The position numbers and the translations under genes were made by a program. From Clostridiales bacterium (lineage in GTDB: Bacteria > Bacillota > Clostridia > Christensenellales > Aristaeellaceae), in NCBI GenBank assembly GCA_004556545.1, contig SFGO01000038.1, positions 1 to 21,472 of the forward strand: a stretch of DNA of 21,472 bases, in the 5' to 3' direction. How positions within the stretch are numbered: the stretch's first letter is position 1; each line of letters starts with the position of its first letter. Below, in pieces: positions 1-8,000 of the stretch. Under the pieces are notes generated by a model. It saw nothing but the letters and a program-made list of their open reading frames with translations, did not search any database and was not told where the DNA came from.

Positions 1-65
1 CTTTTTCCGCCGTCAAAATGGGCGGGCCTTTTTCCCTCCGCTGCCTATCGCCGCTCTGCTCCCCC

Positions 66-341
66 GCAGTTGGCGGTGGGCAGGCTTACCCCTTGCGGGT
101 TGGGACGCTTCGATGTCGCTTGGATATTTTTGCAGCGCGGATGAATAGGCTGATTTTCCTTTCCGGCGCAGTTGGCGGCGGGCAGGCTTACCCCTTGCGG
201 GTTGGGATGCTTCGATGTAGCTTGGATATTTTTGCAGCGCGGATGAATGGGCTGATTTTCCTTTCCGGCGCAGTCGGCGGCGGGCAAGCTTACCCCTTGC
301 GGGGTGAGATGCTTCGGTGCAGCTTGGGTATTTTTGCAACG
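66..341. repeat. 102-bp tandem repeat, three copies
   Basis: Three head-to-tail copies begin with a GCAGTTGGCGG-type motif at 66, 168 and 270, which gives an exact period of 102 bp. The second copy is close to the first; the third is more diverged and its last part runs into the terminator at 343. Each copy contains the blocks CTTACCCCTTGCGGG, GCTTGGATATTTTTGCA and GGCTGATTTTCCTTTCCGG (degenerate in copy three). Because 102 is a multiple of three, several frames stay open on both strands, but none has a ribosome binding site or a convincing protein. I read it as non-coding repeat DNA of unknown role. Confidence 0.85.
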
Positions 342-342
342 C

Positions 343-380
343 AAAAGGCCAGCGTGAGTTTGAAATCACGCTGGCCTTTT
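343..380. terminator. Bidirectional intrinsic terminator, end of the pilus operon
   Basis: A perfect 15-bp inverted repeat, AAAAGGCCAGCGTGA (343-357) and its complement (366-380), encloses an 8-nt loop. It carries a T run on both strands. On the minus strand it lies about 235 nt beyond the stop of the last pilus-operon gene and is the first clear terminator met by that transcript. Confidence 0.85.
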
Positions 381-491
381 TAGCGAGCCATGAGGCCTAT
401 CGCCGAATGGCGGTCTTTACACGACAACAAACAGGGAGCCGCACCAGAGCTGCGGTAACTCCACGGCCAAGCCGCATGTCCCTCTACACCC

Positions 492-539
492 CTGCGCGCC
501 TTCAGCGCGCAGTCCGGGGTCAAGGGGTACTACCCCTTG
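492..539. repeat. Two-hairpin palindromic repeat, copy A
   Basis: Two palindromes stand side by side. The first is CTGCGCGC/GCGCGCAG (492-512, 5-nt loop). The second is CAAGGGGT/ACCCCTTG (521-539, loop ACT). The linker ends in GGGGT. The layout is that of copy B at 607-652. The flanking motif GCGAGCC-GAGGCCT-TCGCCGA also recurs (near 383 and near 540), so a larger unit appears to be duplicated across 380-652. Confidence 0.75.
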
Positions 540-606
540 CGCGAGCCGCGAGGCCTGTCGCCGAGCGGCGGTAAAGCCACGGCCAGCCTGCTTTCCCACG
601 AGCGCC

Positions 607-652
607 CCGCGCCCTACGGGCGCGGTGTGGGGTCAAGGGGCACTGCCCCTTG
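607..652. repeat. Two-hairpin palindromic repeat, copy B, overlapping the sortase 3' end
   Basis: CCGCGCCC/GGGCGCGG (607-625, loop TAC) is followed by a linker ending in GGGGT, then CAAGGGGC/GCCCCTTG (634-652, loop ACT). The stop codon of the minus-strand sortase (614-616) lies at the first loop, and the whole element encodes the last dozen residues of that protein. Confidence 0.75.
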
Positions 653-1552
653 GATTGTGCCGAGGACGATGAAGCGGGCGCCGTCGAAGGAGTAGGCGCA
701 GGTGGAGAGCATGAGGATGCGGTCGTCGAAGGTGACTTCCACGCCGGTGTCGTAGGGGGTGGAGGTCACTGCGCGGCGCAGGAACTTGTCGAAATCCTCT
801 TCGGTGTCAAAATTGGTGGGATAGGCGAAGGTGTAGCCGTTGACCGTGTAGGCGGCGAAGACGGCCACGTCGTAATCCCCGGCGGGGGTCATGAGGCGGA
901 TGGTCTTGTGGGTTTCCCAGTATTCGCGGCTTTCGTAGTTGTGCAGGCCGCCGAACATGGAGCCGCCGCGCATGTGGTGCCCGTGAAGGATATTGACGTT
1001 GTCGTTGAAATTGCCGCTGTTGGCCTTGTCCATCATGATGGAGCCGAAGCGGTTCTTGGTGCCGTCGGGGAAATGGCTGAGGTAGTAATCGTTGTCCTCG
1101 CCGTGAACGACGGGATAATCGATCACGCTGTCGTCCAGACGGATCCAGCCCACAATGTCCGGCATGGTCTGCCGCAGGCGGTCGAAGTCCTTTTCGGAGA
1201 CGGCCTGCGCGGACGAATCGGACTCCACCTCCAGATAAGAGGGCGGGAGCGTGGTCTGGGGCACCCATTCGCTGGTTTGGTCGGCGGACGCGGAGGTCTG
1301 CGGCGCGGCGGTGGCCTCCGGCAGGACGGTCGCCAGCGGAGGCAGGCTGACCTCCTGATCGTCGGCGGCGGTTCCGCTGCTCTGGGACAGAGCGGAATAG
1401 AAATCATCCAGCGAATGCTGCTCGTAAAGCTCGGCCAGCGCCAGTGCGCCCAGCACCAGCGCGGCCAGAATCAGCGCCGCCAGAAGAAAAACAAGCAGGG
1501 CGCGGCCAGCGCCCCCCTTGTATTTTCGGTTTTCAGGATTTCGGCGGCTCAT
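614..1552 (-). CDS. Class B sortase, last gene of the pilus operon
   Basis: This is a 312-aa membrane-anchored cysteine transpeptidase, expected to join or anchor pilin subunits outside the cell. One N-terminal membrane segment (about residues 18-40) follows a basic start. A Ser/Thr/Pro-rich stalk (about 52-118) leads to the sortase domain (about 120-300). The catalytic triad can be read: His192 in LHGHHM, Cys285 in LSTCAYSF and Arg293 in GARFIVL. The start codon overlaps the stop of the FctB-like gene upstream by 4 bp (ATGA), so the two are probably translationally coupled. Its stalk is much longer than that of the other sortase here. The C-terminal tail (about residues 301-312) is encoded by a palindromic repeat, not by conserved sortase sequence. 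Which substrate it serves, as polymerase or anchoring enzyme, cannot be told. Confidence 0.93.
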   Translation of the reverse strand: MSRRNPENRKYKGGAGRALLVFLLAALILAALVLGALALAELYEQHSLDDFYSALSQSSGTAADDQEVSLPPLATVLPEATAAPQTSASADQTSEWVPQTTLPPSYLEVESDSSAQAVSEKDFDRLRQTMPDIVGWIRLDDSVIDYPVVHGEDNDYYLSHFPDGTKNRFGSIMMDKANSGNFNDNVNILHGHHMRGGSMFGGLHNYESREYWETHKTIRLMTPAGDYDVAVFAAYTVNGYTFAYPTNFDTEEDFDKFLRRAVTSTPYDTGVEVTFDDRILMLSTCAYSFDGARFIVLGTIQGAVPLDPTPRP

Positions 1553-2175
1553 TGAGCGCCGCCCTCCTTCTTGCGGAGGGTACGGAAAACGAATCCGGCG
1601 GCGATGAGCAGCGCCAGACTTCCGGCGACCAGCCAGGGCCAGTTTTCACTGACGCCGGTGGGCGTAACCGTGCCGGGATCGTTATCGTATCGGTTAACGA
1701 AGAGCGCCAGGTCGGTCTTGTCCCCCTCGCCATTCAGACGCATGGCAACAGCGGTTTCGACACCGTTTTCGCCGTTGAAAACACTGACGGTCACATCGTA
1801 GTAGCGGGTATCATAGGCCAGACGCTTATTGATTTTCTTCGGATGCAGCGTAATTTTGTAATGATAGATTCCCAGCTCCGTGAAGTTAATGGGGGGGAAA
1901 TCCACCGGGATTTTCCGGGCATAGCCGACGACTTCCACCTCATAGGGTTTTCCCGCGTAGCCCATAGGCATGGGGCAGTTGGAATCGAGCGGGGTCAGAC
2001 GGAGGTAGAAGCGGTCGTATTTGGAGGGGATGGAGCCGCCGCGAAGCTGGATTTCATTGTGCAGCGTCACGGAAGCCTTCACGGACGAATCCGCCAAAGC
2101 AGCGGGCATGAGCGCGGTCAGGCACAGCGCCAGGGCAATCACAGCGACCAAAATGGCGCGAAGGTTCGATTTCAT
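1549..2175 (-). CDS. Small FctB-like pilin with membrane anchor
   Basis: This is a 208-aa surface protein. A signal peptide ends near ALADSS, and an extracellular domain resembling the Spy0128/FctA pilin fold follows (RFYLRLTPLD, then ELGIYHYKITL, then YDTRYYDVTVSVFNG). A short linker with VTPTGV leads to a membrane segment and a basic tail (RTLRKK). The C-terminus therefore looks like a sorting signal with V-T-P-T-G in place of LPXTG. Its place between two sortase genes, after the major pilin, matches FctB, the basal pilin of streptococcal FCT islands. A minor or anchor subunit is thus likely, but this is inferred from position. Start: ATG at 2175 lies 10 nt from GGGAGG; a TTG at 2181 overlapping the upstream stop is an alternative. 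Confidence 0.8.
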   Translation of the reverse strand: MKSNLRAILVAVIALALCLTALMPAALADSSVKASVTLHNEIQLRGGSIPSKYDRFYLRLTPLDSNCPMPMGYAGKPYEVEVVGYARKIPVDFPPINFTELGIYHYKITLHPKKINKRLAYDTRYYDVTVSVFNGENGVETAVAMRLNGEGDKTDLALFVNRYDNDPGTVTPTGVSENWPWLVAGSLALLIAAGFVFRTLRKKEGGAQ

Positions 2176-2177
2176 AT

Positions 2178-2981
2178 TCAAACATCCTCCCTGTTTTCCT
2201 GGCCGTAGTCGTTCATAACCGCCAGTACTATCGTTCTCGCGTCCGTAAACTCGGACGAGCAGGTGGCCATGGCAATGATCCGGGGGGGCGTTTCGCCGGC
2301 TGCGATAGCGTCCTCCAGCATGGTCACGGTGTCGGCGTCATAGTGAAGCGCTTCCGCCTTTACGAAGGGGAGCAGCTTCCCGACGCCATCCTTTTTCCAA
2401 AGGGTGGGGTTGAAGATTTTTTCCTCGGACGAGGGCACCACCATGCAGGCGAAGACCCGCAGGGACCACTGATGGCCGGGGATCACGAGGGTTCCGGTAT
2501 AGTATTGCCGGAAGAAGTCCAGATCCTTGTACAGATCCAGATCACCGAACATCCTGCTGTTTTCCATGTGGTGACCATGAAGCAGGGTGTAGGGGTCGGC
2601 AAAGTACTGATCGCAGCGGGAGTCGATGAAGATGCTGCCCGCCAGCGCGAAATTGCCGTAAACGTCGGTGTTGATATAGGCGAAGTTATCCTCGCCCTGA
2701 AGAACGGGGTAATCAATCTGGGTATGATCAAGGGTAAGCCACGCCTTCACATCCTGATTGACGCGCAGGAGTTCGGCGAAGGACGGCCCCTGATCTCCGG
2801 CATTTTCATCGGTTTTGGGTTTGAGCTGGATCATGTCGTCCTGAACGTTTTCAGCGGCGGCATAGATTTGGTGATTGTCCCACAGGCTGTAGCCCGCGTA
2901 TGCCCCGGCGATCAGGAGAGAAAGGCCCACAGCCAAACTGATCAGACCATTGGCGAATCTGACGAAGCCCTTTCCCATCAT
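2178..2981 (-). CDS. Class B sortase, probable pilin polymerase
   Basis: This is a 267-aa class B sortase. A membrane segment lies at about residues 13-33, and the catalytic domain follows from about 75. Visible catalytic residues are His137 in LHGHHM, Cys241 in MATCSSEF and Arg249 in DARTIVL. It lies directly after the major pilin gene, as srtC follows fctA in Streptococcus pyogenes FCT islands. SrtC there is also a class B enzyme and polymerises FctA, so the same role is inferred here. The start is a double ATG; the second (2978) lies 7 nt from AGGAG and may be the one used. The 97-bp gap to the pilin gene holds a very GC-rich hairpin that could lower sortase output relative to pilin. The stop abuts the start of the FctB-like gene. 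Confidence 0.93.
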   Translation of the reverse strand: MMGKGFVRFANGLISLAVGLSLLIAGAYAGYSLWDNHQIYAAAENVQDDMIQLKPKTDENAGDQGPSFAELLRVNQDVKAWLTLDHTQIDYPVLQGEDNFAYINTDVYGNFALAGSIFIDSRCDQYFADPYTLLHGHHMENSRMFGDLDLYKDLDFFRQYYTGTLVIPGHQWSLRVFACMVVPSSEEKIFNPTLWKKDGVGKLLPFVKAEALHYDADTVTMLEDAIAAGETPPRIIAMATCSSEFTDARTIVLAVMNDYGQENREDV

Positions 2982-3018
2982 GCCACTCCTTTAATGCCGG
3001 TTCATGAGGGGCGGTTGT

Positions 3019-3046
3019 CCGGCCGGGGTTTCCGCGCCCCGGCCGG
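3019..3046. promoter_or_regulatory. GC-only hairpin between pilin and sortase genes
   Basis: CCGGCCGGGG (3019-3028) pairs perfectly with CCCCGGCCGG (3037-3046) across an 8-nt loop. No T run follows on either strand, so it is not a normal intrinsic terminator. It sits in the 97-bp gap after the major pilin gene. It could act as a partial terminator, an RNA processing point or a block to 3' decay that keeps pilin mRNA in excess over sortase mRNA. Confidence 0.6.
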
Positions 3047-3078
3047 GGCAACGCTCCTATGAGATGCCAGTGTAATGA

Positions 3079-4017
3079 TTAGTTGTTATGAGCCTTGCGC
3101 TTGAGCAGCAGGGCGGCGCCAGCCAGCACCACGAAGCCCATCAGCACGACGTAAGGCAGGCTCTCGGTGGTCACGCCAGTGTCGATGGTGCCGGTCTTGC
3201 TGTTGGTGAAGGCAGCGGTCGTCTCAGCAGCGTTGATGGAGCCGGTATCGCCGGACTTGGTGGTGGTGTAGCCATCAGCCGCAGTTTCGGTCACGGTGTA
3301 GGTCACGCCGTAGGGCAGGTTGGCAATGCTGATGGTATCGCTGTCCTTCAGCATGAAGGTATATTCTTTTTTTTCACCAGCCACGATGGTGACTTCCTGA
3401 GGATTGTTGGCGTAGGAACCGCCGCTCACAGTATAAGCAGCGCCATAGGTCTTGTCCGCTTCGCCGGTCAGGGTCACTGTGAACTCAAAGTACTTGGTCT
3501 TGTCGCCCAGATTACCGGTAACGGTCTTGGACACCTTCAGAGTGCCAGCCTTATAAGTATTGGTGAAAGTATCCTGTTTCGCAAGCATATCATTGTTGGT
3601 ATAGAGATAATAGGACGGAACCAGAGTGCCATTATCCCCATTGGTGACCAGAACCATCAGGTACAAAGCCGAAGCATCATAGGTAATACCGGCCACATCG
3701 CCCTGTGTTTCCGAAACGTTATAGTAGTACTTACCAACAGTGGGAAATTCATCGTCAGGGGTAATCTTGGCAGTGTAGGTATTAGCACCCGTAGCTTCCA
3801 CATTAGAGATCGTCAACGCAGGGCCATTGCCCGTAGCGCCGTCACCAGATCCAGCGGGAACAGCAGTGAAGGTAAAAGTAGCAGCCGGGGCAGTGCCGCC
3901 CTCTTGAGCGTACACCTTTTTGAACGTAGCGTCAGGCAGACTGGTTCCTTCGGCCACCGCCGCGCTCACGCCCAGCACGAGCATGAGGGTCAAGAGGATC
4001 GCTACAAACTTTTTCAT
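3079..4017 (-). CDS. Major (backbone) pilin, FctA/Spy0128 type
   Basis: This is a 312-aa secreted, sortase-processed pilin. The signal peptide ends near residue 22 (AVAEG). Domain 1 (about 30-155) matches the Spy0128/FctA isopeptide pilin family: Lys34, Glu103 (VSET) and Asn153 (FTNTY) are the expected Lys-Glu-Asn set. Domain 2 (about 158-274) is a DUF7601-like isopeptide domain with candidates Lys161 or Lys164, Glu244 (TVTE) and Asn272 (FTNSK). The C-terminus has TIDTGV (277-282), a hydrophobic segment and the tail LKRKAHNN, so the sorting signal departs from LPXTG at two positions. Internal isopeptide bonds and covalent polymerisation follow from the family and were not observed. AAGGAG lies about 12 nt upstream. 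It sits directly after the SipA-like gene and before a class B sortase. Confidence 0.92.
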   Translation of the reverse strand: MKKFVAILLTLMLVLGVSAAVAEGTSLPDATFKKVYAQEGGTAPAATFTFTAVPAGSGDGATGNGPALTISNVEATGANTYTAKITPDDEFPTVGKYYYNVSETQGDVAGITYDASALYLMVLVTNGDNGTLVPSYYLYTNNDMLAKQDTFTNTYKAGTLKVSKTVTGNLGDKTKYFEFTVTLTGEADKTYGAAYTVSGGSYANNPQEVTIVAGEKKEYTFMLKDSDTISIANLPYGVTYTVTETAADGYTTTKSGDTGSINAAETTAAFTNSKTGTIDTGVTTESLPYVVLMGFVVLAGAALLLKRKAHNN

Positions 4018-4112
4018 GGTTTTGTTTCTCTCCTTGTTTCTCAGTTTTTTGGGTTTCTATATCATTCCCGACGAGTGGAGCCGGGGTGATACCGTTATGG
4101 GTCGGCGCGGGG

Positions 4113-4664
4113 TCAAAGCCCTCTGCGCCGAAGAATGGTGATAACCTTGCCCTCCACCTGATCCAGCGATACAGCCCCCAGCAGGCGGCTGTCGGTGGCG
4201 CGGGTGCGGTAGTCGCCCAGCACGAACACGCTGTTTTCGGGCACGGTGTAGGGGTAGGTCAGGCTGCCGTCCTCATCCGGGTAGGTGGGATAGAGGATTT
4301 CGCCGGTCTGGGTAGTGCCGTTGACCGTGAGGGAGCCGGTGCCATCGATGGTCACAACATCAGTGGCCCGGGCCACGATGCGGCCAAACTTCGTGCCCGT
4401 GTCCGTGCGGTAGGCGATAACGTCGTTCTTGGCGTACTCCTGCTGCATGCGGAACACGATGGCAAGGTCGCCGTCCTTCACGGCGGGGAACATGTCCATG
4501 CCCTTCACCTGGGTAATCATGAACAGGAAGTGGAAGAAGCCCCAGCACACGGCGGCCAGCAGCACCACGCGCACGAGCAGGCTGCGGTTATCGGCCTGTG
4601 CGGCCAGACGGTCGCGGCGCTGTTTGATGGCTTCTTCGAGGGTGCGCGGCTTTTTGGCGGCCAT
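4113..4664 (-). CDS. SipA-like pilus assembly protein (catalytically dead signal peptidase homologue)
   Basis: This is a 183-aa signal peptidase I relative with one N-terminal membrane segment (about residues 29-50). The nucleophile motif reads KGMDMFPAVKDGD, so the usual Ser of the SM pair is Asp57. The general-base motif reads TKFGRIVARA, so the usual Lys before Arg is Gly94. The structural GD box (VLGDYRTRATDSRLLG, 148-163) is kept. Streptococcus pyogenes SipA, needed for FCT pilus polymerisation, is known for the same two substitutions. I therefore read this as a pilin assembly factor and not a peptidase. Its start is joined to the stop of the upstream gene (TGATG), and the pilin gene follows after about 95 bp. 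Confidence 0.88.
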   Translation of the reverse strand: MAAKKPRTLEEAIKQRRDRLAAQADNRSLLVRVVLLAAVCWGFFHFLFMITQVKGMDMFPAVKDGDLAIVFRMQQEYAKNDVIAYRTDTGTKFGRIVARATDVVTIDGTGSLTVNGTTQTGEILYPTYPDEDGSLTYPYTVPENSVFVLGDYRTRATDSRLLGAVSLDQVEGKVITILRRRGL

Positions 4665-5020
4665 CAGTGCCCATCCTCCCAGGCGGGCTGGCGGTCAGGT
4701 TCGGGGGAGTCATACCCCTGAACCGGGCCGGGCTGCTGCGCGCCATAGCCATACTGCCAGCGCTGCTGTTCCAGCAGGGCGTCATAGCGCGCCCGTTCGG
4801 CCACCAGCGCGGTATTGTACATGGCGTTGAGCTCTTCGATCTTTTTCCAGACGTCGCGCTCATTCACGCCGCCGAAAATCTGCTTACGGAAGCGCACCTT
4901 GCGCAGCCATTGCAGGATGCGCCTCTGCTCGCAGTTCAGGGGCTGGACGGCTTCGCGCCGTCCCTGACCCCGGTTCTGAACGGGCCTTTGCGCGGGTTGT
5001 TGTCCGTTCCTTGGTGGCAT
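4664..5020 (-). CDS. Small DivIVA-like protein of the pilus operon
   Basis: This is a 118-aa soluble protein with no signal peptide or membrane segment. A Gln/Arg/Pro-rich start (1-28) precedes a helical core (about 30-90). The core contains FGGVNERDVWKKIEELN (49-65) and then a charged, probably coiled-coil stretch (about 66-90). The tail is Pro/Gln/Tyr-rich and acidic. The core recalls the DivIVA N-terminal pattern, a Gly-aromatic/Gly turn, then E-V-hydrophobic, then a coiled coil, but the match is weak. A role in bringing pilus assembly to a membrane site is a guess. The start has AAGGAG overlapping the stop of the adhesin gene, and the stop overlaps the SipA start by one base, so it is firmly within the operon. 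Confidence 0.72.
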   Translation of the reverse strand: MPPRNGQQPAQRPVQNRGQGRREAVQPLNCEQRRILQWLRKVRFRKQIFGGVNERDVWKKIEELNAMYNTALVAERARYDALLEQQRWQYGYGAQQPGPVQGYDSPEPDRQPAWEDGH

Positions 5021-5035
5021 GGTTTCTTTAACTCC

Positions 5036-8000
5036 TTAGTCCTCGCGGTTCTTGCGGCGGCGGATGACGATGAACGCTCCGATGGCCGCCACGCAGGCGA
5101 TAATCAGGATGTAGGGCAGGGAATCCAGCAGAACGCCGGTGTCGGGGGTGGTGTCCTTATGGTTGGTGATGATAATCACCGCATCACCGGTGAGCTGCTT
5201 GCCCTCGACAGAGAAATCGAACGTCAGCGTGGGATTCTTTTTGGTAGCTGCTTCCGCATAAACCACGCTTGCGGTGGCAATGGTATCGTTGCCAACTTTG
5301 CAAATAGCGCTTGCAGCGTAACCTTCACACTCTTCCGTCAGGGTCAGAGTGCTGTTCACCAAAACCTCCATTGGCAGTTCCAGCGAATGTCCGTGATTGA
5401 TTCGAATCGCATCGTTTTCGCCGCTACCATAGGTGATCTTGAAGTACTTGCTCTTATCGCCGAAGTTACCAGTGACCTCTTTCCTGACCGTGACCGTTAC
5501 CGCGTTCAGCTCGAACTTAGCGTAGTAGATAGCGGCCTTATAGCCCATAGCAGGCTGACCCTCCACAAGGGTTTCCTTCTGGGGCGTAATCTTGCCGTTC
5601 GCGTCTACCCAAGCCGCATCCACGGGAATGGTGCAGGCTTCGTCCTTGAACCAGCCAACGAACTTATAGGTAGGTGTGGGCTGCGGGATGGAGCCCTCCA
5701 CCGTGCCGGTGACAGCCTTCACGTTATTATCGGCGTAGCTGCTCAGCGTATTGCCAGCGCCCGCAGGCTGCACGGCCACATACGTGATATTGACGGTGTT
5801 TTCCGTGTAGTAGAAGATCCGCACGTTCTTATTGGCCACATTAGCGGGGTCTTCAATGGCGATATTCATCGCCTGATTTTCCGGGCTTACAAGGGTATAG
5901 CCGGGGATGACCTTCGCGGTCTGCGTCACCTGCGCCTGATAGCGGGCGCTGCCTTTCTCGGGGTCAGCCAGCACATTGTCGTCAGTACCCTGCTCCAGGA
6001 AGCGGAACTCGTAGGGGTACTCGATGCGGTCGTAGTACAGGTTCAGCACAAGGCCTTCCGCCGTCAGCTTGCCGCTGGCGTTGCTCTTCGCCGTGTTGTA
6101 GATATAGCCGGGAATCGTCAACGGGTTTTCGGTATAGGTCTGGCCGATTACGCCGTCCAGATCCGTGCTGCTCTGGTACTCAGTGTATCCATTGCCCGCG
6201 ATGTGCTGCGTCCAGTGGATAATCTGCACGGGGGCGTGAGTATCATCCTTCTCATACCAGAAGGTCAGCACGTTTTCATTCTCATTGGCGCTCAGCACCA
6301 GCCGCTTCTGGTAAGCGTCCGGGCGGTAGCCTTTAATGGTCACGAATTTTTCGGTAACAACCGCGTCTCTTGTGGACTCATGCTTTTCTTCATGCAGGAC
6401 AGCATTCGTGCCCTTTTCCAAGTAGCGAACTGTGTAGTTTACTTCCGCTTTGGGCACATAGATGAACGTAAACTCGTTGTTGCCATCGATATCCATGGTC
6501 AGGGAGTGGCTGTTGGTCTGCGGGAAGTAGCCCGTGCGGTAGCCTTCATACAACTGATCCCCGGCCTTTGCGTCAAAGGTCTTCGTCGTACCGGCCAGCG
6601 CGCTGCCCGTGGTTTCGGTGGCAATGACCGTACCGTCTTCTTCCAGCAGCTTATAGTAAATGGTGTAAGGCCGCATCACATCGGAACGCCACTTCGCGTA
6701 CAATTCCAAATCCTTGCGGATTTGCATAGAAGTCGTATAGGCTTTTTCTACTCCGTTTTCTTTGTAGAACCAGCCGATGAACGTATAATTGCCATTTGTG
6801 GTCGTATATCCGGAAGCAGTGCTACCGTGGGCAACGTTTTCCGAATGCTCGGGTTCCTCGTCTTCATTCTTCGCAAACGTTACCGTGTGCTGAACTGGCG
6901 CCCAGTACGCATAAAGTACAACCGACGCGGCAGGCATCTTGGCATTCCAGTCGACAGGCTTAGTACACCCAGGATCGGTATACCAACCATCGAACACGTA
7001 TGCACCAACTTCCAGGGTGCTGGGATACGCAGGCTGGTAGTTGTTCTTGTAATGTACCGATTCAGACAACACCTGCTCAAAGGGAAGTCTCTCGGTAACC
7101 TTAGTACCATACTGATCGTCAAAGACAAGTTCATATTGATTACGAGTGTAATAGAACTTAGCATCCGCATACAGAAGTTTACCAGACCATGATGATTCTG
7201 CTTGAACCTCTTTAAAAGTAAAACCATCAATGGGATATTTGTCCTCATCAGTGATTGTAAAACCACTGCCAGCAGAAACATCATGGTGATGTTCTTTGTA
7301 AATTACGCCATTGTATTCGGTTCCGCTTTCTCCAGGCAGAACTTCAACATAGTAATAAGCCGTTTCACTCTCCGACGAAATAAGTGGGCCATAAAATTTT
7401 GCACCATTTAATGGCATTGTTTGGATATTCGATTGATATGTATCAGAATCTACATTCCATGTATTACTTTCGTTATAAGTAGGCCATTTGTCACCAATAT
7501 ATGCGCCATACTTTGCGGTAATACGAAGGTTTTTATACTCATCCCTGTCATACATTCGGGATTTGCTATAGAATTTTACTTCATATAAAATCCGTTTATA
7601 GTATACATTGACCACCGTCGTACCATCGCCGTTTACGGTAACGTTCTGATCTGCGTGGTCAAACTTAAAGCCAGTATAGCTCTTGTCACCGGAGCCACTT
7701 ACGCTGCTGCCGACAGTCGCGCTCCGCTGAACAGAAGAGTCATAGCTGTAGTCGTCGTCATTAGCGTTTTCCAGCAAATACTGAACCAGATAAGTCGCCT
7801 GTCCGGCGTTCCACTGTGCCGTAAGGGTCATGTCCTTGGCGGGCATCGTATCAGGCTTGGAAGGTTCCCAGCCACCAAACGTATAACCGGGCTTCGTAGG
7901 ATCATCTACACTAATAGTTGCACCATATCGCGCATAAACGGGGTCAGCGCCGTAGCCGCCCTTCAGATCAAGGCTCAGCAGATAGTAGTTGCGGTCATAG

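Noticed and set aside
66..341. CRISPR array
   Set aside because: The whole 102-bp unit is repeated, with no short repeat separated by unique spacers.
13..369. Open frame on the minus strand with a repeated 34-residue basic peptide
   Set aside because: It exists because the 102-bp repeat period is a multiple of three; the start lies in a terminator stem and no ribosome binding site is present. The plus-strand frame over the same repeat is rejected for the same reason.
650..1555. Long plus-strand open frames opposite the pilus genes (also opposite 4667-7192 and 18395-20233)
   Set aside because: They mirror codon bias of well-recognised genes on the minus strand and show no family features.
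4113..4664. Active signal peptidase I
   Set aside because: Both catalytic positions are replaced (Asp57, Gly94).
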